DNA from: Paenibacillus sp. DCT19
Lineage (GTDB): Bacteria > Bacillota > Bacilli > Paenibacillales > Paenibacillaceae
Direction: 5' to 3'
Assembly (NCBI RefSeq): GCF_003268635.1
Contig: NZ_CP029639.1
Location: forward strand, 2,553,501-2,617,500
DNA length: 64,000 nucleotides
Below, in pieces: positions 1-9,487 of this stretch; the first letter of the stretch is position 1, and every line of letters begins with the position of its first letter. The notes under the pieces were generated by a model. That model made no database searches. It was not told where the DNA came from and saw nothing but the letters and a program-made list of their open reading frames with translations. A program made the position numbers and the translations under genes.

Positions 1-47
1 CTTGGTTTGCTTTTACAGTGCAAAACAAGTATACTTTTAACAGACGG

Positions 48-97
48 AAGAACCGTAGAATCAGGCGTAGTAGCCTTGTTTACGGTTCTTTTTTCTG
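48..97 (+). terminator. Terminator of the gene upstream of the window
   Basis: The 9-base arms AGAACCGTA (49-57) and TACGGTTCT (81-89) can pair and are followed by a run of six T. This is a Rho-independent terminator that separates recA from an upstream gene outside the window. Confidence 0.8.
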
Positions 98-148
98 TTT
101 AATTCCAGGTTTGCTTGAGGAAGAGGCGCCTCGGCCTTGATAAAAAAA

Positions 149-162
149 CGAATGTATGTTCG
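149..162 (+). promoter_or_regulatory. LexA (SOS) box upstream of recA
   Basis: CGAATGTATGTTCG closely matches the Gram-positive LexA/DinR box (CGAAC-N4-GTTCG); only the last base of the left half differs. It lies just upstream of the recA -35 element, so DNA damage should derepress recA as in Bacillus. Confidence 0.85.
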
Positions 163-171
163 AAAAAAAGC

Positions 172-200
172 TTGGCAAACGTGTTAAAACAAGGTATCAT
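172..200 (+). promoter_or_regulatory. recA promoter
   Basis: TTGGCA, a 17-base spacer and TATCAT form a good sigma-A promoter directly downstream of the LexA box and about 30 bases before the recA start. Confidence 0.65.
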
Positions 201-231
201 TATCTTATAAACAGTAAAGGGTGTGAGCATA

Positions 232-1296
232 TTGTCAGACCGTCGTGCCGCGCTTGATATGGCGCTCCGTCAAATAGAGAAGCAATTTGGTAAAGGATCC
301 ATCATGAAACTGGGTGAGTCGACTCACATGCAAGTGGAAATTATCCCCAGTGGTTCCTTGGCTCTGGATATTGCATTAGGAACAGGCGGCTTGCCTAAAG
401 GCCGGATTGTTGAAATATATGGACCTGAATCTTCTGGTAAAACAACTGTAGCACTCCATGCGATTGCTGAAGTGCAAAAAGTAGGAGGACAAGCTGCATT
501 CATCGATGCCGAGCATGCTCTTGATCCTCAATATGCAAGTAAACTTGGTGTTAACATTGATGAATTGCTTCTGTCTCAGCCAGACACGGGTGAGCAAGGG
601 CTTGAAATTGCAGAAGCACTCGTTCGCAGTGGAGCTGTGGACATTATCGTTATTGACTCCGTTGCTGCATTGGTACCAAAAGCTGAAATTGAAGGCGAAA
701 TGGGAGATTCTCACGTTGGTTTGCAGGCACGTCTGATGTCACAGGCGTTGCGTAAATTGTCGGGTGCGATCAGCAAATCCAAAACAATCGCAATCTTCAT
801 TAACCAGCTTCGTGAAAAAGTTGGGGTTATGTTTGGTAACCCTGAAACAACACCTGGTGGTCGTGCCTTGAAATTCTACTCCACAGTTCGATTGGATGTT
901 CGTCGGATTGAAAGTATCAAATCAGGCAATGACATTATCGGTAACCGTACACGTGTAAAAGTTGTTAAGAATAAAGTAGCACCACCGTTTAAACAAGCTG
1001 AAGTGGATATCATGTACGGTGAGGGTATCTCTAGAGAAGGTAGTATCATTGATATCGGTACAGAACTAGATATCGTTAACAAAAGTGGTGCATGGTATTC
1101 CTATGAGGGCGAGCGTCTGGGACAAGGTCGTGAAAATGCGAAGCAATTCATGAAAGAGCACAAAGAAATTGCTCAAGTGATTGAGCAAAAAATTCGTGAA
1201 GCAAGCAATTTAACGACAGTGGTTCCTACACCAACGGCTGAGGACCAGCAAAAAGAAGAAGCAGAAGAACAAGAATTGTTTGAAATCAACGAGTAA
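232..1296 (+). CDS. recA: Recombinase RecA
   Basis: RecA binds single-stranded DNA, catalyses homologous strand exchange and stimulates LexA self-cleavage. The protein has the Walker A motif GPESSGKTT at residues 64-72, the IIVIDS Walker B strand near residue 142 and a family-typical acidic C-terminal tail. I chose the TTG at 232 because it gives [12 protein letters not shown], the conserved Bacillus N-terminus, 7 bases after AAGGGTGT; a GTG at 223 would add three residues and overlap that site. The length of 354 residues is normal. A LexA box and a sigma-A promoter lie just upstream, and a terminator separates recA from recX, its usual modulator. Confidence 0.98.
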   Translation: MSDRRAALDMALRQIEKQFGKGSIMKLGESTHMQVEIIPSGSLALDIALGTGGLPKGRIVEIYGPESSGKTTVALHAIAEVQKVGGQAAFIDAEHALDPQYASKLGVNIDELLLSQPDTGEQGLEIAEALVRSGAVDIIVIDSVAALVPKAEIEGEMGDSHVGLQARLMSQALRKLSGAISKSKTIAIFINQLREKVGVMFGNPETTPGGRALKFYSTVRLDVRRIESIKSGNDIIGNRTRVKVVKNKVAPPFKQAEVDIMYGEGISREGSIIDIGTELDIVNKSGAWYSYEGERLGQGRENAKQFMKEHKEIAQVIEQKIREASNLTTVVPTPTAEDQQKEEAEEQELFEINE

Positions 1297-1370
1297 TTTA
1301 CTGAACTCCTGAGGCTTGTCTGATTGTGACTTGACTGTGCTCAGGAAACAGGTTTGTGGCTCGCATTGTC

Positions 1371-1404
1371 CAACAGCCTCTGTCCCATGGGACAGAGGCT
1401 GTTG
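1371..1404. repeat. Perfect 34-bp palindrome after recA
   Basis: The 17-base arm CAACAGCCTCTGTCCCA is followed at once by its exact reverse complement, with no spacer. It sits about 75 bases after the recA stop and has no T-run, so it is not a normal terminator. It could be a cruciform, an RNA-processing stem or a protein site; none is proven. Confidence 0.8.
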
Positions 1405-1424
1405 GCACGCTAACTCTATAAGAT

Positions 1425-1453
1425 AAGGCCGGGCTGAATTCCCGGCCTTTTAT
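1425..1453 (+). terminator. recA terminator
   Basis: AAGGCCGGG and CCCGGCCTT pair around a short loop and run into TTTT. This is a typical Rho-independent terminator between recA and recX. Confidence 0.8.
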
Positions 1454-1484
1454 CATAATATCTGATCTCCTGTAGAGAGCAGAG

Positions 1485-1526
1485 ATATATAAGTTCAACT
1501 AAACTTCTTTAGTTGAACCTATATAT
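1485..1526. repeat. 19-bp inverted repeat before recX
   Basis: The arm ATATATAAGTTCAACTAAA (1485-1503), a CTTC loop, and a complementary arm (1508-1526) with one mismatch form a long hairpin that ends just before the recX ribosome-binding site. There is no T-run after it, so it is more likely an operator or mRNA structure than a terminator. Confidence 0.8.
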
Positions 1527-1549
1527 CAACGATGAAAGGAGATTAAGGC

Positions 1550-2290
1550 ATGGACAAATATGCTGAAGATTTAATTGAAGAAGCAGAGTTAACGGGGTTA
1601 TCTCAATTTCCGGATCATGAGGAGTTGACCATTACCCGGGTTGAGCGGTTGCTGAAGGGGCGAGTCGCGCGATATCGGATCGAGTTCGGGATGTACTCAA
1701 TAACTGTTCTGGAAGATGTAATGATTAAGTATCGGTTGACCCGAGGCAACACATTTGTAAAAAAGGATCTTGAGGAAATTGTTGTGGCTGACGAGCGTCA
1801 GCAGACGTATGTTCAGTCTTTGCGATATCTCGAATTCAAGCCACGTACACGTCATGAACTAAGCCAGCGCTTGCGGCAGAAGCAGTTTGCACCTCCGCTA
1901 ATTGAAGAGGTGCTAGATCGGCTGGAGCAGGAAAAATTAATTGATGATGAAGCATTTGCGAAGGAATGGACACGTCAGCGTATGGAGGGTCAGCGGAAGG
2001 GAAAACTGTGGATAAGGCAAGAACTTCGTCAGAAGGGTATTGCCAATGATCTAATTGCTGAAGCTTTGGAAACTGTGAGTGGGGATACAGAATTTGAGAC
2101 TGCTTTGACCGCAGGGCGGAAGAAGTGGAACCAAGTCAAAGGCGACATTTCTGAGAAAAAACGCAAAACGCTTCCTTTTCTGATGCGGCGTGGTTTTCCG
2201 ATGGATATGGTGCGTCGTGTCGTTAATTGTATAATTGAAGAAACTGAGGCTAAAGACCCTGATGATGACGACGCTTTACTGTGGGATTAG
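1550..2290 (+). CDS. recX: Regulatory protein RecX
   Basis: RecX modulates RecA filaments in the cytoplasm. This 246-residue protein has the three-helix RecX repeats, seen in segments such as YLEFKPRTRHELSQRL and VLDRLEQEKLIDDEAFAKEW, and the long-form length usual for Firmicutes. The ATG follows AAAGGAG at good spacing. It lies downstream of recA, but a terminator and a long inverted repeat separate them, so its expression is probably partly independent of the recA promoter. Confidence 0.93.
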   Translation: MDKYAEDLIEEAELTGLSQFPDHEELTITRVERLLKGRVARYRIEFGMYSITVLEDVMIKYRLTRGNTFVKKDLEEIVVADERQQTYVQSLRYLEFKPRTRHELSQRLRQKQFAPPLIEEVLDRLEQEKLIDDEAFAKEWTRQRMEGQRKGKLWIRQELRQKGIANDLIAEALETVSGDTEFETALTAGRKKWNQVKGDISEKKRKTLPFLMRRGFPMDMVRRVVNCIIEETEAKDPDDDDALLWD

Positions 2291-2318
2291 GAGACAGGAC
2301 ACTCTATGTCGCATTCTC

Positions 2319-2348
2319 TTGACAATTTCTTTCGTCAAATACTAAAAT
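2319..2348 (+). promoter_or_regulatory. Promoter in the recX-rny gap
   Basis: TTGACA (2319-2324), an 18-base spacer and TAAAAT (2343-2348) form a strong sigma-A promoter. It leaves a leader of about 240 bases before rny; I recognise no riboswitch in that leader. Confidence 0.7.
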
Positions 2349-2597
2349 GGACATGAGTCTTATTGAAATGGAAACCCTTTTTCCTTCCAAAAAAGCGGTT
2401 TCGGTTCTTAAGATTTCAATCATTCATGATTATGGGTTCGCTTGAGAGCGGATAGTACGTGGTGAACATGTACACTTGAAATGAAAATCGGCGGGGGATC
2501 GCCGTAGGTAATCTTTATTCCCAAACATATGTAAGGCTTGAAAACTGAAAATTGACCCAAGGAATGCCTTGGAGGAATCAACGAGGAGGTGAACAGT

Positions 2598-4139
2598 ATG
2601 TACACTGCAATCATGATCGCTCTCGTTGTAGCCGCGCTATTCATTGGGTTCGGAGTAGGATATTTTATTCGCAAATCTCTTGCAGAGGCTAAAATCTCTA
2701 GTGCGGAACAAGCTGCCGTACAAATCGTGGAGAACGCGAAAAAAGAGGCAGAGGCACTGAAGAAAGAAACGGTGCTTGAAGCGAAGGATGAAATTCATCG
2801 CATTCGCGCCGAGGCTGAAAAAGACACTCGTGAACGTCGGAATGAAATTCAACGACAAGAAAGACGATTGTTGCAAAAAGAAGAGTCGCTGGATAAAAAG
2901 ATGGAATCACTCGAACGTAAAGAAGAGCAAGTGGCTAACAAAGAGAAACGTATTGATGAGACACAGCAGCAAATTGAAATGATCTACAAAAACCAGGTGA
3001 CTGAATTGGAGCGTATATCCAATCTCACCATGGAAGATGCACGCAGTATCATACTGTCCAACGTAGAACAGGAAGTTCGTCACGAGACGGCTCAAATGAT
3101 CAAGGACATCGAACAGCAGGCGAAAGAAGAGGCGGACAAGAAATCTCGCGAGATTATTACGCTTGCTATCCAACGTTGTGCGGCTGATCACGTTGCGGAA
3201 ACAACAGTATCTGTTGTGACATTGCCGAATGAAGAAATGAAAGGTCGGATTATCGGTCGTGAAGGACGTAACATCCGTGCGCTTGAAACCCTTACGGGAA
3301 TTGACCTCATTATCGATGATACGCCAGAAGCAGTTATTCTGTCGGGCTTTGACCCGATCCGTCGTGAGATTGCTCGTACTGCCCTTGAGAAATTGGTGGC
3401 AGATGGACGAATCCACCCGGCACGTATTGAAGAGATGGTTGAGAAATCTCGTAAAGAAGTGGACGAGCGTATCCGTGAATACGGTGAGCAGGCAACCTTT
3501 GAAGTTGGCGTACATGGATTGCACCCAGACTTGATCAAAATTTTGGGACGACTGAAGTTCCGTACAAGTTATGGTCAGAATGTCTTGAAACATTCCATGG
3601 AAGTGGCTTACTTGACTGGGCTGATGGCTGGCGAACTCGGAGAAGACGTAACGCTGGCAAGACGTGCAGGTCTATTGCATGACATCGGTAAAGCGCTGGA
3701 TCACGAAGTGGAAGGATCACACGTCGAAATTGGCGTGGAACTGGCGAAGAAATACAAAGAACATCCTGTAGTAATCAACAGTATCGCGTCCCATCACGGG
3801 GATTGCGAAGCGACTTCGGTTATTGCGATGTTGGTTGGCGCAGCAGATGCGCTCTCCGCAGCAAGACCGGGTGCACGCCGCGAAACACTGGAAACGTATA
3901 TCAAACGACTGGAGAAACTGGAAGAGATTTCAGAATCGTTCGAAGGTGTCGAGAAATCGTACGCTATCCAAGCTGGACGCGAAGTTCGTGTTATGGTACA
4001 GCCTGAGAAGATCGACGATGCTGAGGCATTCCGTCTCGCACGTGACATTACGAAGATGATCGAGAATGAACTCGATTATCCAGGTCACATCAAAGTCACC
4101 GTTATTCGGGAAACCCGTGCGGTTGAATACGCAAAATAG
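2598..4139 (+). CDS. rny: Ribonuclease Y
   Basis: RNase Y is the membrane-anchored endoribonuclease that starts bulk mRNA decay in Firmicutes. Residues 3-24 form the single N-terminal membrane anchor, followed by a long charged coiled coil, a KH RNA-binding domain containing [10 protein letters not shown] near residue 216, and an HD catalytic domain with [12 protein letters not shown] (catalytic His-Asp at 361-362). I start at the ATG at 2598, which follows GAGGAGGTG at good spacing; the GTG at 2589 overlaps that site. At 513 residues it has the normal length. Neighbouring ymdB is also its partner in Bacillus. Confidence 0.97.
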   Translation: MYTAIMIALVVAALFIGFGVGYFIRKSLAEAKISSAEQAAVQIVENAKKEAEALKKETVLEAKDEIHRIRAEAEKDTRERRNEIQRQERRLLQKEESLDKKMESLERKEEQVANKEKRIDETQQQIEMIYKNQVTELERISNLTMEDARSIILSNVEQEVRHETAQMIKDIEQQAKEEADKKSREIITLAIQRCAADHVAETTVSVVTLPNEEMKGRIIGREGRNIRALETLTGIDLIIDDTPEAVILSGFDPIRREIARTALEKLVADGRIHPARIEEMVEKSRKEVDERIREYGEQATFEVGVHGLHPDLIKILGRLKFRTSYGQNVLKHSMEVAYLTGLMAGELGEDVTLARRAGLLHDIGKALDHEVEGSHVEIGVELAKKYKEHPVVINSIASHHGDCEATSVIAMLVGAADALSAARPGARRETLETYIKRLEKLEEISESFEGVEKSYAIQAGREVRVMVQPEKIDDAEAFRLARDITKMIENELDYPGHIKVTVIRETRAVEYAK

Positions 4140-4148
4140 AGTATTTTG

Positions 4149-4181
4149 GGAAAAGTGGCCGCAGTGATGGGCCACTTTTCC
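4149..4181 (+). terminator. Hairpin after rny
   Basis: GGAAAAGTGGCC and GGCCACTTTTCC form a 12-bp stem 10 bases after the rny stop. The T-run lies inside the stem, so termination may be weak or work in both directions. Confidence 0.55.
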
Positions 4182-4247
4182 TGTTGATAACCAAGTATTG
4201 CAAGTGTCAGAATCTGAAGTTTTGTAGGGAATGAAGGAGGCAGTACC

Positions 4248-5042
4248 ATGAAAGTTCTGTTTATTGGTGATATTGTAGGTAACGTTGGGCGGAAAGCATT
4301 GAAGGAAAATCTTCCGTACCTAAAAAATAAATATAAACCACATGTCATTATTGTGAATGGTGAAAATGCAGCCGCAGGTCGAGGAATTACTGGTGCAATT
4401 GCTAACGAATTTTTCAATTGGGGCGTGCATGGAATCACCCTCGGTAACCATACATGGGATAACAAGGACATTTTTGATTTTATAGATGATGAACCACGTA
4501 TGATTCGCCCAGCGAACTTCCCTCCGGGCACACCAGGAAGAGGGTATACGGTGGTCAAAGGCGAGGGTAAGGAACTTGCTATCGTTAACTTGCAAGGTCG
4601 GACTTTCCTACCTGCACTGGACTGCCCATTCCGTGTAGCTGATGAAATTGTAGATGAGCTACGTCAGGATTATAAATGTATTCTCGTGGATATGCATGCT
4701 GAAGCCACTTCGGAGAAAATCGCGATGGGATGGCACCTTGATGGACGTGCGTCTCTTGTCGTAGGTACACATACTCATGTACAGAGTAATGATGATCGTA
4801 TTTTGCCAGGTGGAACTGCTTATCTGACAGATGCCGGTATGGTTGGACCACGTGACGGAATTCTTGGTATGGAGCGTGAAGCGGTTCTCCGTAAGTTCTA
4901 TACACAGCTGCCTGTGCGCTTTGTCGTAGACGACGGCAAATGGCATTTTCACGGCGTGGTGGTTGAGATTGATGAATCTACAGGTGCAGCAACACGAATT
5001 GAAAAAATCCGCCTGACAGAAGACGAGTGGCGCATGGAATAG
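4248..5042 (+). CDS. ymdB: YmdB-family metallophosphoesterase
   Basis: YmdB proteins are cytoplasmic dinuclear-metal phosphodiesterases that hydrolyse 2',3'-cyclic nucleotides and affect biofilm and late-adaptive gene expression in Bacillus. The 264-residue sequence shows the family metal-site motifs in order: GDIVGNVG near the N-terminus, NGENAAAGRG, LGNHTWDN, DMHAEATSEK and VGTHTHVQ. The ATG follows GAAGGAGG. The order rny-ymdB-spoVS matches Bacillus, supporting a shared role in RNA turnover and development. Confidence 0.95.
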   Translation: MKVLFIGDIVGNVGRKALKENLPYLKNKYKPHVIIVNGENAAAGRGITGAIANEFFNWGVHGITLGNHTWDNKDIFDFIDDEPRMIRPANFPPGTPGRGYTVVKGEGKELAIVNLQGRTFLPALDCPFRVADEIVDELRQDYKCILVDMHAEATSEKIAMGWHLDGRASLVVGTHTHVQSNDDRILPGGTAYLTDAGMVGPRDGILGMEREAVLRKFYTQLPVRFVVDDGKWHFHGVVVEIDESTGAATRIEKIRLTEDEWRME

Positions 5043-5080
5043 GGGCAATGTCCCATTTTGCAAGGAAACCCGTCTAAAAA

Positions 5081-5109
5081 GAAGGAATTTTTTTGCCTCC
5101 CGCGAATAA
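5081..5109 (+). promoter_or_regulatory. Candidate sigma-H promoter of spoVS
   Basis: GAAGGAATT (5081-5089), an 11-base spacer and CGCGAATAA (5101-5109) match the sigma-H pattern RnAGGAwWW-n11-12-RnnGAATww with one mismatch. spoVS is known to be sigma-H dependent in B. subtilis, which fits. Confidence 0.6.
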
Positions 5110-5159
5110 CATCTAGTAAGTGGAAACAAACATTCAACATTCCCAGGGAGGTACTTACC

Positions 5160-5419
5160 ATGGAAGTATTAAAAGTTTCAGCAAAGTCCAATCCCAATTC
5201 CGTAGCCGGCGCACTTGCAGGAGTTCTTCGTGAACGTGGAAATGCTGAACTGCAGGCCATTGGAGCGGGAGCACTGAACCAAGCCATTAAAGCGGTAGCG
5301 ATAGCCCGGGATTTGTAGCACCAAGCGGAGTTGACTTGATTTGTATTCCAGCTTTTACAGACATTGTGATTGACGGTGAGGATCGAACGGCCATTAAGCT
5401 GATTGTGGAGCCCAGATAA
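5160..5419 (+). pseudogene. spoVS: Stage V sporulation protein S, frameshifted by one base
   Basis: SpoVS is a small Alba-like nucleic-acid-binding protein needed for coat assembly and engulfment-related steps in sporulation. The reading frame starts MEVLKVSAKSNPNSVAGAL at the ATG after AGGGAGG. It breaks after residue 50 at the GGG of 5308-5310 and stops at 5318. Adding one G restores GFVAPSGVDLICIPAF and runs to a stop at 5417-5419, giving exactly the family length of 86 residues. The span is one base short of a whole number of codons. Because SpoVS is nearly invariant and the loss is in a G-run, I think a sequencing error is more likely than a true mutation. Confidence 0.9.
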
Positions 5420-5509
5420 TACATGCATTCTTAGCATGAACCTGTTTACGAAGTAGACAGGTTTTTTGCGTTCTATTCGCTACATTAGCGTGGAAGAGGA
5501 GGAATTGGT

Positions 5510-6487
5510 ATGAAGGAATGGCTCATCGCTGACTATCATTGTGATGTACTTAGTAAAATGTTGACACAGCCGGGAATTTCTTTTCAAGATGCTCCAGAGC
5601 TTGATGTGAACTGGCAGCGAATGAAGGATGGCAACATTGGACTGCAAGCATTTGCTGTGTATTTACCCGAAGTGTTGGGCAGAGGTAAGTTTGAACATGT
5701 CATGAGCCAGTTAGAAATATACCGTACCCAGGTGGAACGTAGTAACGCACGACCCGAAGGCACACAGACGTTGTTATGGCGTGAACAGCTTACTCAGAAG
5801 GCAGGGCAGCCACATCCATGGGGCTTGCTTACGTTGGAGGGTGTAGATGGGCTAGAGGGAAATCTTTTTTATCTGGAGATCTGTTATCGGATGGGTGTTC
5901 GCATTGTGGGTTTAACGTGGAATTATGCCAATTGGGCGGCAGACGGAATTATGGAACAGCGAGGAGCGGGTCTGACGGAGAAAGGCAGGCAGTTGGTTCA
6001 ACGTTGTAATCAGATAGGGATGTTGCTAGACGTGTCACACTTGAGTGAAAAGGGCTTTTGGGAGCTCGCCGATCTTAGTGAACGTCCTTTCATAGCATCA
6101 CATTCCAACAGCTATACGGTATGTCCGAATGTACGTAATCTGAAGGATGATCAGATTCGTGCGATTATTACACGGGATGGCCGAATAGGACTCACGTTTG
6201 TCCCTTGGTTTGTGAAGCAGGAAGGTGATGTTAAGATCGAGCATTTATTGCCACATATTGAACAGATCTGCTCTCTAGGTGGTCAGCATCATTTGATGCT
6301 TGGGTCTGATTTTGACGGAATTTCTACATATATCGAACAGCTTGAACACGCAGGACACTATCCGAAATTAATCAATACGCTATGCAAGCACTACGATGAA
6401 TCCTTAGTTCGCGGCTGGATCTGGGGTAACGGTGTGAGCTATTTGAGCAAAAACTTACCTGAGATCGAACCCGTAGGAAAACGGTAA
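5510..6487 (+). CDS. Membrane-dipeptidase-family (M19) peptidase
   Basis: This family hydrolyses dipeptides, including D-amino-acid-containing ones, with a binuclear zinc site in a TIM barrel. The 325 residues show the first metal motif DYHCD near residue 8, the barrel strands TWNYAN and LLDVSHLSEKGFW, the His pair region ASHSN and a GSDFDG motif near the C-terminus. No signal peptide is seen, so it is likely cytoplasmic. The ATG follows GAGGAGGAATT. It stands alone between spoVS and pduL; the substrate cannot be predicted. Confidence 0.88.
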   Translation: MKEWLIADYHCDVLSKMLTQPGISFQDAPELDVNWQRMKDGNIGLQAFAVYLPEVLGRGKFEHVMSQLEIYRTQVERSNARPEGTQTLLWREQLTQKAGQPHPWGLLTLEGVDGLEGNLFYLEICYRMGVRIVGLTWNYANWAADGIMEQRGAGLTEKGRQLVQRCNQIGMLLDVSHLSEKGFWELADLSERPFIASHSNSYTVCPNVRNLKDDQIRAIITRDGRIGLTFVPWFVKQEGDVKIEHLLPHIEQICSLGGQHHLMLGSDFDGISTYIEQLEHAGHYPKLINTLCKHYDESLVRGWIWGNGVSYLSKNLPEIEPVGKR

Positions 6488-6768
6488 AGTTTAAATAAAG
6501 TCCTAAGGGACATGATGATCTAAGTGAAATGTGCATCTGAAAGGAAAGTACATGTTATCTCATGTTATAAGCTCATAACTATTTAATGGAAAAGTGTAAG
6601 GTTCATTAAACCGCAGATTTTCCAAAAACAGGTTTGAATTCAGGTAAAATAAGTGTATTTCATGAATTTTCATCAGTTCGTTTTCATTTCACTGCAAAAA
6701 GGAGTATAATACCATTGGATTGTTAAGAGCCTAATGAGGCCATAGATAAACAAGGAGTGAAATTCACA

Positions 6769-7341
6769 ATGAGTAAAACAGTACCTGTGGGCGTATCAGC
6801 CCGCCACATTCACGTATCCCAAGAGCACGTTGAAATTTTGTTCGGTAAAGGTTATGAATTGACTGAGTTTAAACCTCTGTCCCAACCTGGACAATACGCT
6901 GCTAACGAAACAGTAGCTGTAATTGGTTCCAAAGGACAGTTCGATAAAGTGCGTATCCTCGGTCCAGTTCGTCCTGAAACACAGCTGGAAATTTCGATGA
7001 CAGATTCCTTCGCTATTGGTGTTAAAGCACCTGTACGCGAGTCTGGAAGCATTGAAGGTACACCAGGCATTACAATTAAAGGACCAGCTGGCGAAGTAAC
7101 GATCGATAAAGGTGTTATTGTTGCCGCTCGTCACATTCACTTCCATACGTCTGATGCTGCTAAATGGGGCATTGAGGACAAACAAATGCTGAAAGTTCGT
7201 CTGGGCGGAGATCGTGGTCTGGTACTGGAAAATGTACTGGCTCGTGTATCTGATTCCTTTGCATTGGACATGCATATTGACACTGATGAAGCAAATGCAG
7301 CTGGCGCACGTAATGGTGATACTGCTGAAATCATCGACTAG
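6769..7341 (+). CDS. pduL: PduL-type phosphate acyltransferase
   Basis: PduL transfers an acyl group between coenzyme A and phosphate (propanoyl-CoA or acetyl-CoA). The 190-residue protein has the two PduL repeats, each with a zinc-binding His motif: VSARHIHVS near residue 11 and AARHIHFH near residue 122. I start at the ATG at 6769, 8 bases after AAGGAGTGA; an upstream GTG at 6757 lies inside that site. No microcompartment shell genes are nearby, so it probably serves as a housekeeping phosphotransacylase. A terminator follows. Confidence 0.92.
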   Translation: MSKTVPVGVSARHIHVSQEHVEILFGKGYELTEFKPLSQPGQYAANETVAVIGSKGQFDKVRILGPVRPETQLEISMTDSFAIGVKAPVRESGSIEGTPGITIKGPAGEVTIDKGVIVAARHIHFHTSDAAKWGIEDKQMLKVRLGGDRGLVLENVLARVSDSFALDMHIDTDEANAAGARNGDTAEIID

Positions 7342-7390
7342 TCATTTGTAATGTGTCAATTGTGGAGTGGCCTTGGCACTCTATTAATAC

Positions 7391-7446
7391 AACAACCCGA
7401 GCATACCTTATAGCTGGATATTCCAGCGGGGCTCGGGTTTTTTGTT
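7391..7446 (+). terminator. pduL terminator
   Basis: AACAACCCGAGC (7391-7402) pairs with GCTCGGGTTTTTTGTT (7431-7446), with a smaller AGCTGG/CCAGC stem inside. The rest of the gap to miaB holds a TATAAT at 7538-7543 but no convincing -35. Confidence 0.85.
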
Positions 7447-7648
7447 GCATTTGAAGTACAGACAGGAGACTCATTCGTCATCTGTTAGAGGAGAGGGCGT
7501 GTGCGCTTTGCAGGTGGAACTAGAGCCCAATACATGTTATAATTTACTGTAATGCTCTTTTGAATCATGGAATATAAAGCTTATATGCGAACTAGAGATG
7601 GACTAACGAATTTTTATGAATAGAGGCTGTAAGGAGTGACCGAAGGAA

Positions 7649-9204
7649 ATGGCTAAAGACTCAAAAAAGGACTACTCCCAATATTTTGATTTCTCCGATG
7701 CCAAAGTAATTTCGCAAGATGAATTCAGCAAAAAGATTCGAATTCGGGGTCGGGATATTAATATCAAATCGGAGCCGAATCATCGTCAGGAGAAACAGCG
7801 GGGCAAGGAAGACGTACAGGTACTATACGACAACGCCATTCCAGATGAACTGAAAAACATAGGAAAAGGCAAACACTATATCGTATATACGTACGGCTGT
7901 CAGATGAACGAGCATGATTCCGAAACGATCAAAGGATTATTGGAATCCATGGGATACCAGTCCACAGAAGATCGCAAAGAGGCAGACATTATTCTGCTGA
8001 ATACATGTGCGATTCGAGAAAATGCGGAAGATAAAGTATTCGGCGAGCTGGGACATCTGAAAACGCTCAAACTCGAACGTCCAGGACTACTGCTTGGTGT
8101 GTGCGGCTGTATGTCTCAGGAAGAAGGCGTCGTTAACCGGATTATGCAGAAACATGGATTTGTCGATATGATCTTTGGTACGCATAATGTACACCGATTG
8201 CCACATCTGATTCAGGAAGCTCTGTTCAGCAAAGAGATGGTCGTTGAAGTATGGTCCAAAGAGGGCGATATCATTGAAAACCTGCCGAAAAAACGCGAAG
8301 GTATACGCGGGTGGGTGAACATTATGTACGGCTGCGACAAGTTCTGTACATATTGTATCGTTCCATTTACGCGAGGCAAAGAGCGCAGTAGACGACCAGA
8401 AGATGTGATTGCTGAGGTTCGAGAGCTGGCAAGACAGGGATTCAAAGAGATTACATTACTAGGTCAGAACGTAAATGCTTACGGTAAAGACTTCACTGAT
8501 CTGAAATACAGCTTCGGTGACTTGATGGATGACATTCGCAAGATTGATATTCCACGGGTACGTTTCACGACCAGTCATCCACGTGACTTTGATGATCGCC
8601 TGATCGAGGTATTAGCCAAAGGTGGTAACTTGGTTGAGCATATTCATCTTCCAGTGCAATCAGGAAGTACAGAAGTGCTCAAACGTATGAGTCGTAAGTA
8701 TAATCGGGAACACTATCTGCAGCTTGCAAACAAAATTAAAACAGCCATTCCGGATGTCGTGTTGACTACCGACATTATCGTTGGTTTCCCGGGAGAAACG
8801 GATGAGCAGTTTGAAGATACATTGTCACTCGTTCAAGAAGTCGGTTATGACTTCGCATATACCTTTATCTACTCTCCGCGTGAGGGTACGCCAGCAGCGG
8901 TGATGGAGGATAATGTACCGATGGAAGTGAAAAAGGAACGTCTGAAACGGTTGAATGAAACGATCAACGAGTATAGCCAGAGCAGTAATGAGAAACAGCG
9001 TGGCAAAGTGGTAGAAGTTCTCGTTGAAGGGAAAGCAAACGGAATTCAAATGTTCTGGCAGGACGGACACGCAGCAATAAATTGGTGCATTTTGAAGGAT
9101 CCAAGGATTTGATCGGTACTTTCGTACAGGTAGAGATCACAGATCCGATGACGTTCTATATTCGCGGTAATCTGCTCAACGAGCCAGTAGCCGCGAACCA
9201 GTAA
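7649..9204 (+). pseudogene. miaB: tRNA methylthiotransferase MiaB, frameshifted near the 3' end
   Basis: MiaB is a radical-SAM enzyme that adds a methylthio group to i6A37 of tRNAs. The N-terminal UPF0004 domain has the cluster cysteines in [21 protein letters not shown] and GVCGCMSQ. The radical-SAM motif CDKFCTYC lies at residues 229-236. The frame breaks at the GGG of 9029-9031: as read, the protein ends at 9112 with an unrelated tail. Adding one G gives [19 protein letters not shown] and a complete TRAM domain ending at 9204, 518 residues in all. The start follows AAGGAGTGACCGAAGGAA. Since the rest is perfect, sequencing error is the likelier cause. Confidence 0.93.
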
Positions 9205-9324
9205 TATAACAATATCAGCAGTACCCACAACCCAATAAGATGGAAAGATGCGATGTGCACTTTGCTAATGCGGCAAATGTAGCGGAAGGTTCGGAATCGA
9301 TTCTGTAGAAGCGAAGCGCTCGCC

Positions 9325-9376
9325 TTTGTCCCTGTATTTTACCCATTGAATATCTAATCAAAAAATACAGGGACAA
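9325..9376. repeat. Intergenic inverted repeat between miaB and ricA
   Basis: TTGTCCCTGTATTTT (9326-9340) and its exact complement AAAATACAGGGACAA (9362-9376) flank a 21-base loop. GC-rich short palindromes (GCGAAGCGCTCGC, GATCG-6-CGATC) lie on either side. The 286-base gap holds no gene; the hairpin may be a small mobile palindromic element or an RNA-processing stem. Confidence 0.7.
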
Positions 9377-9487
9377 CAGCGATCGAAAGAACGATCCGAG
9401 CATGCAGCGGTCACATAAGCAGTCATAGTGGCTCGGTGCAGAACGTGTATTCCATCTTATATTATCTCATAGAATGGAGCGATTTCA

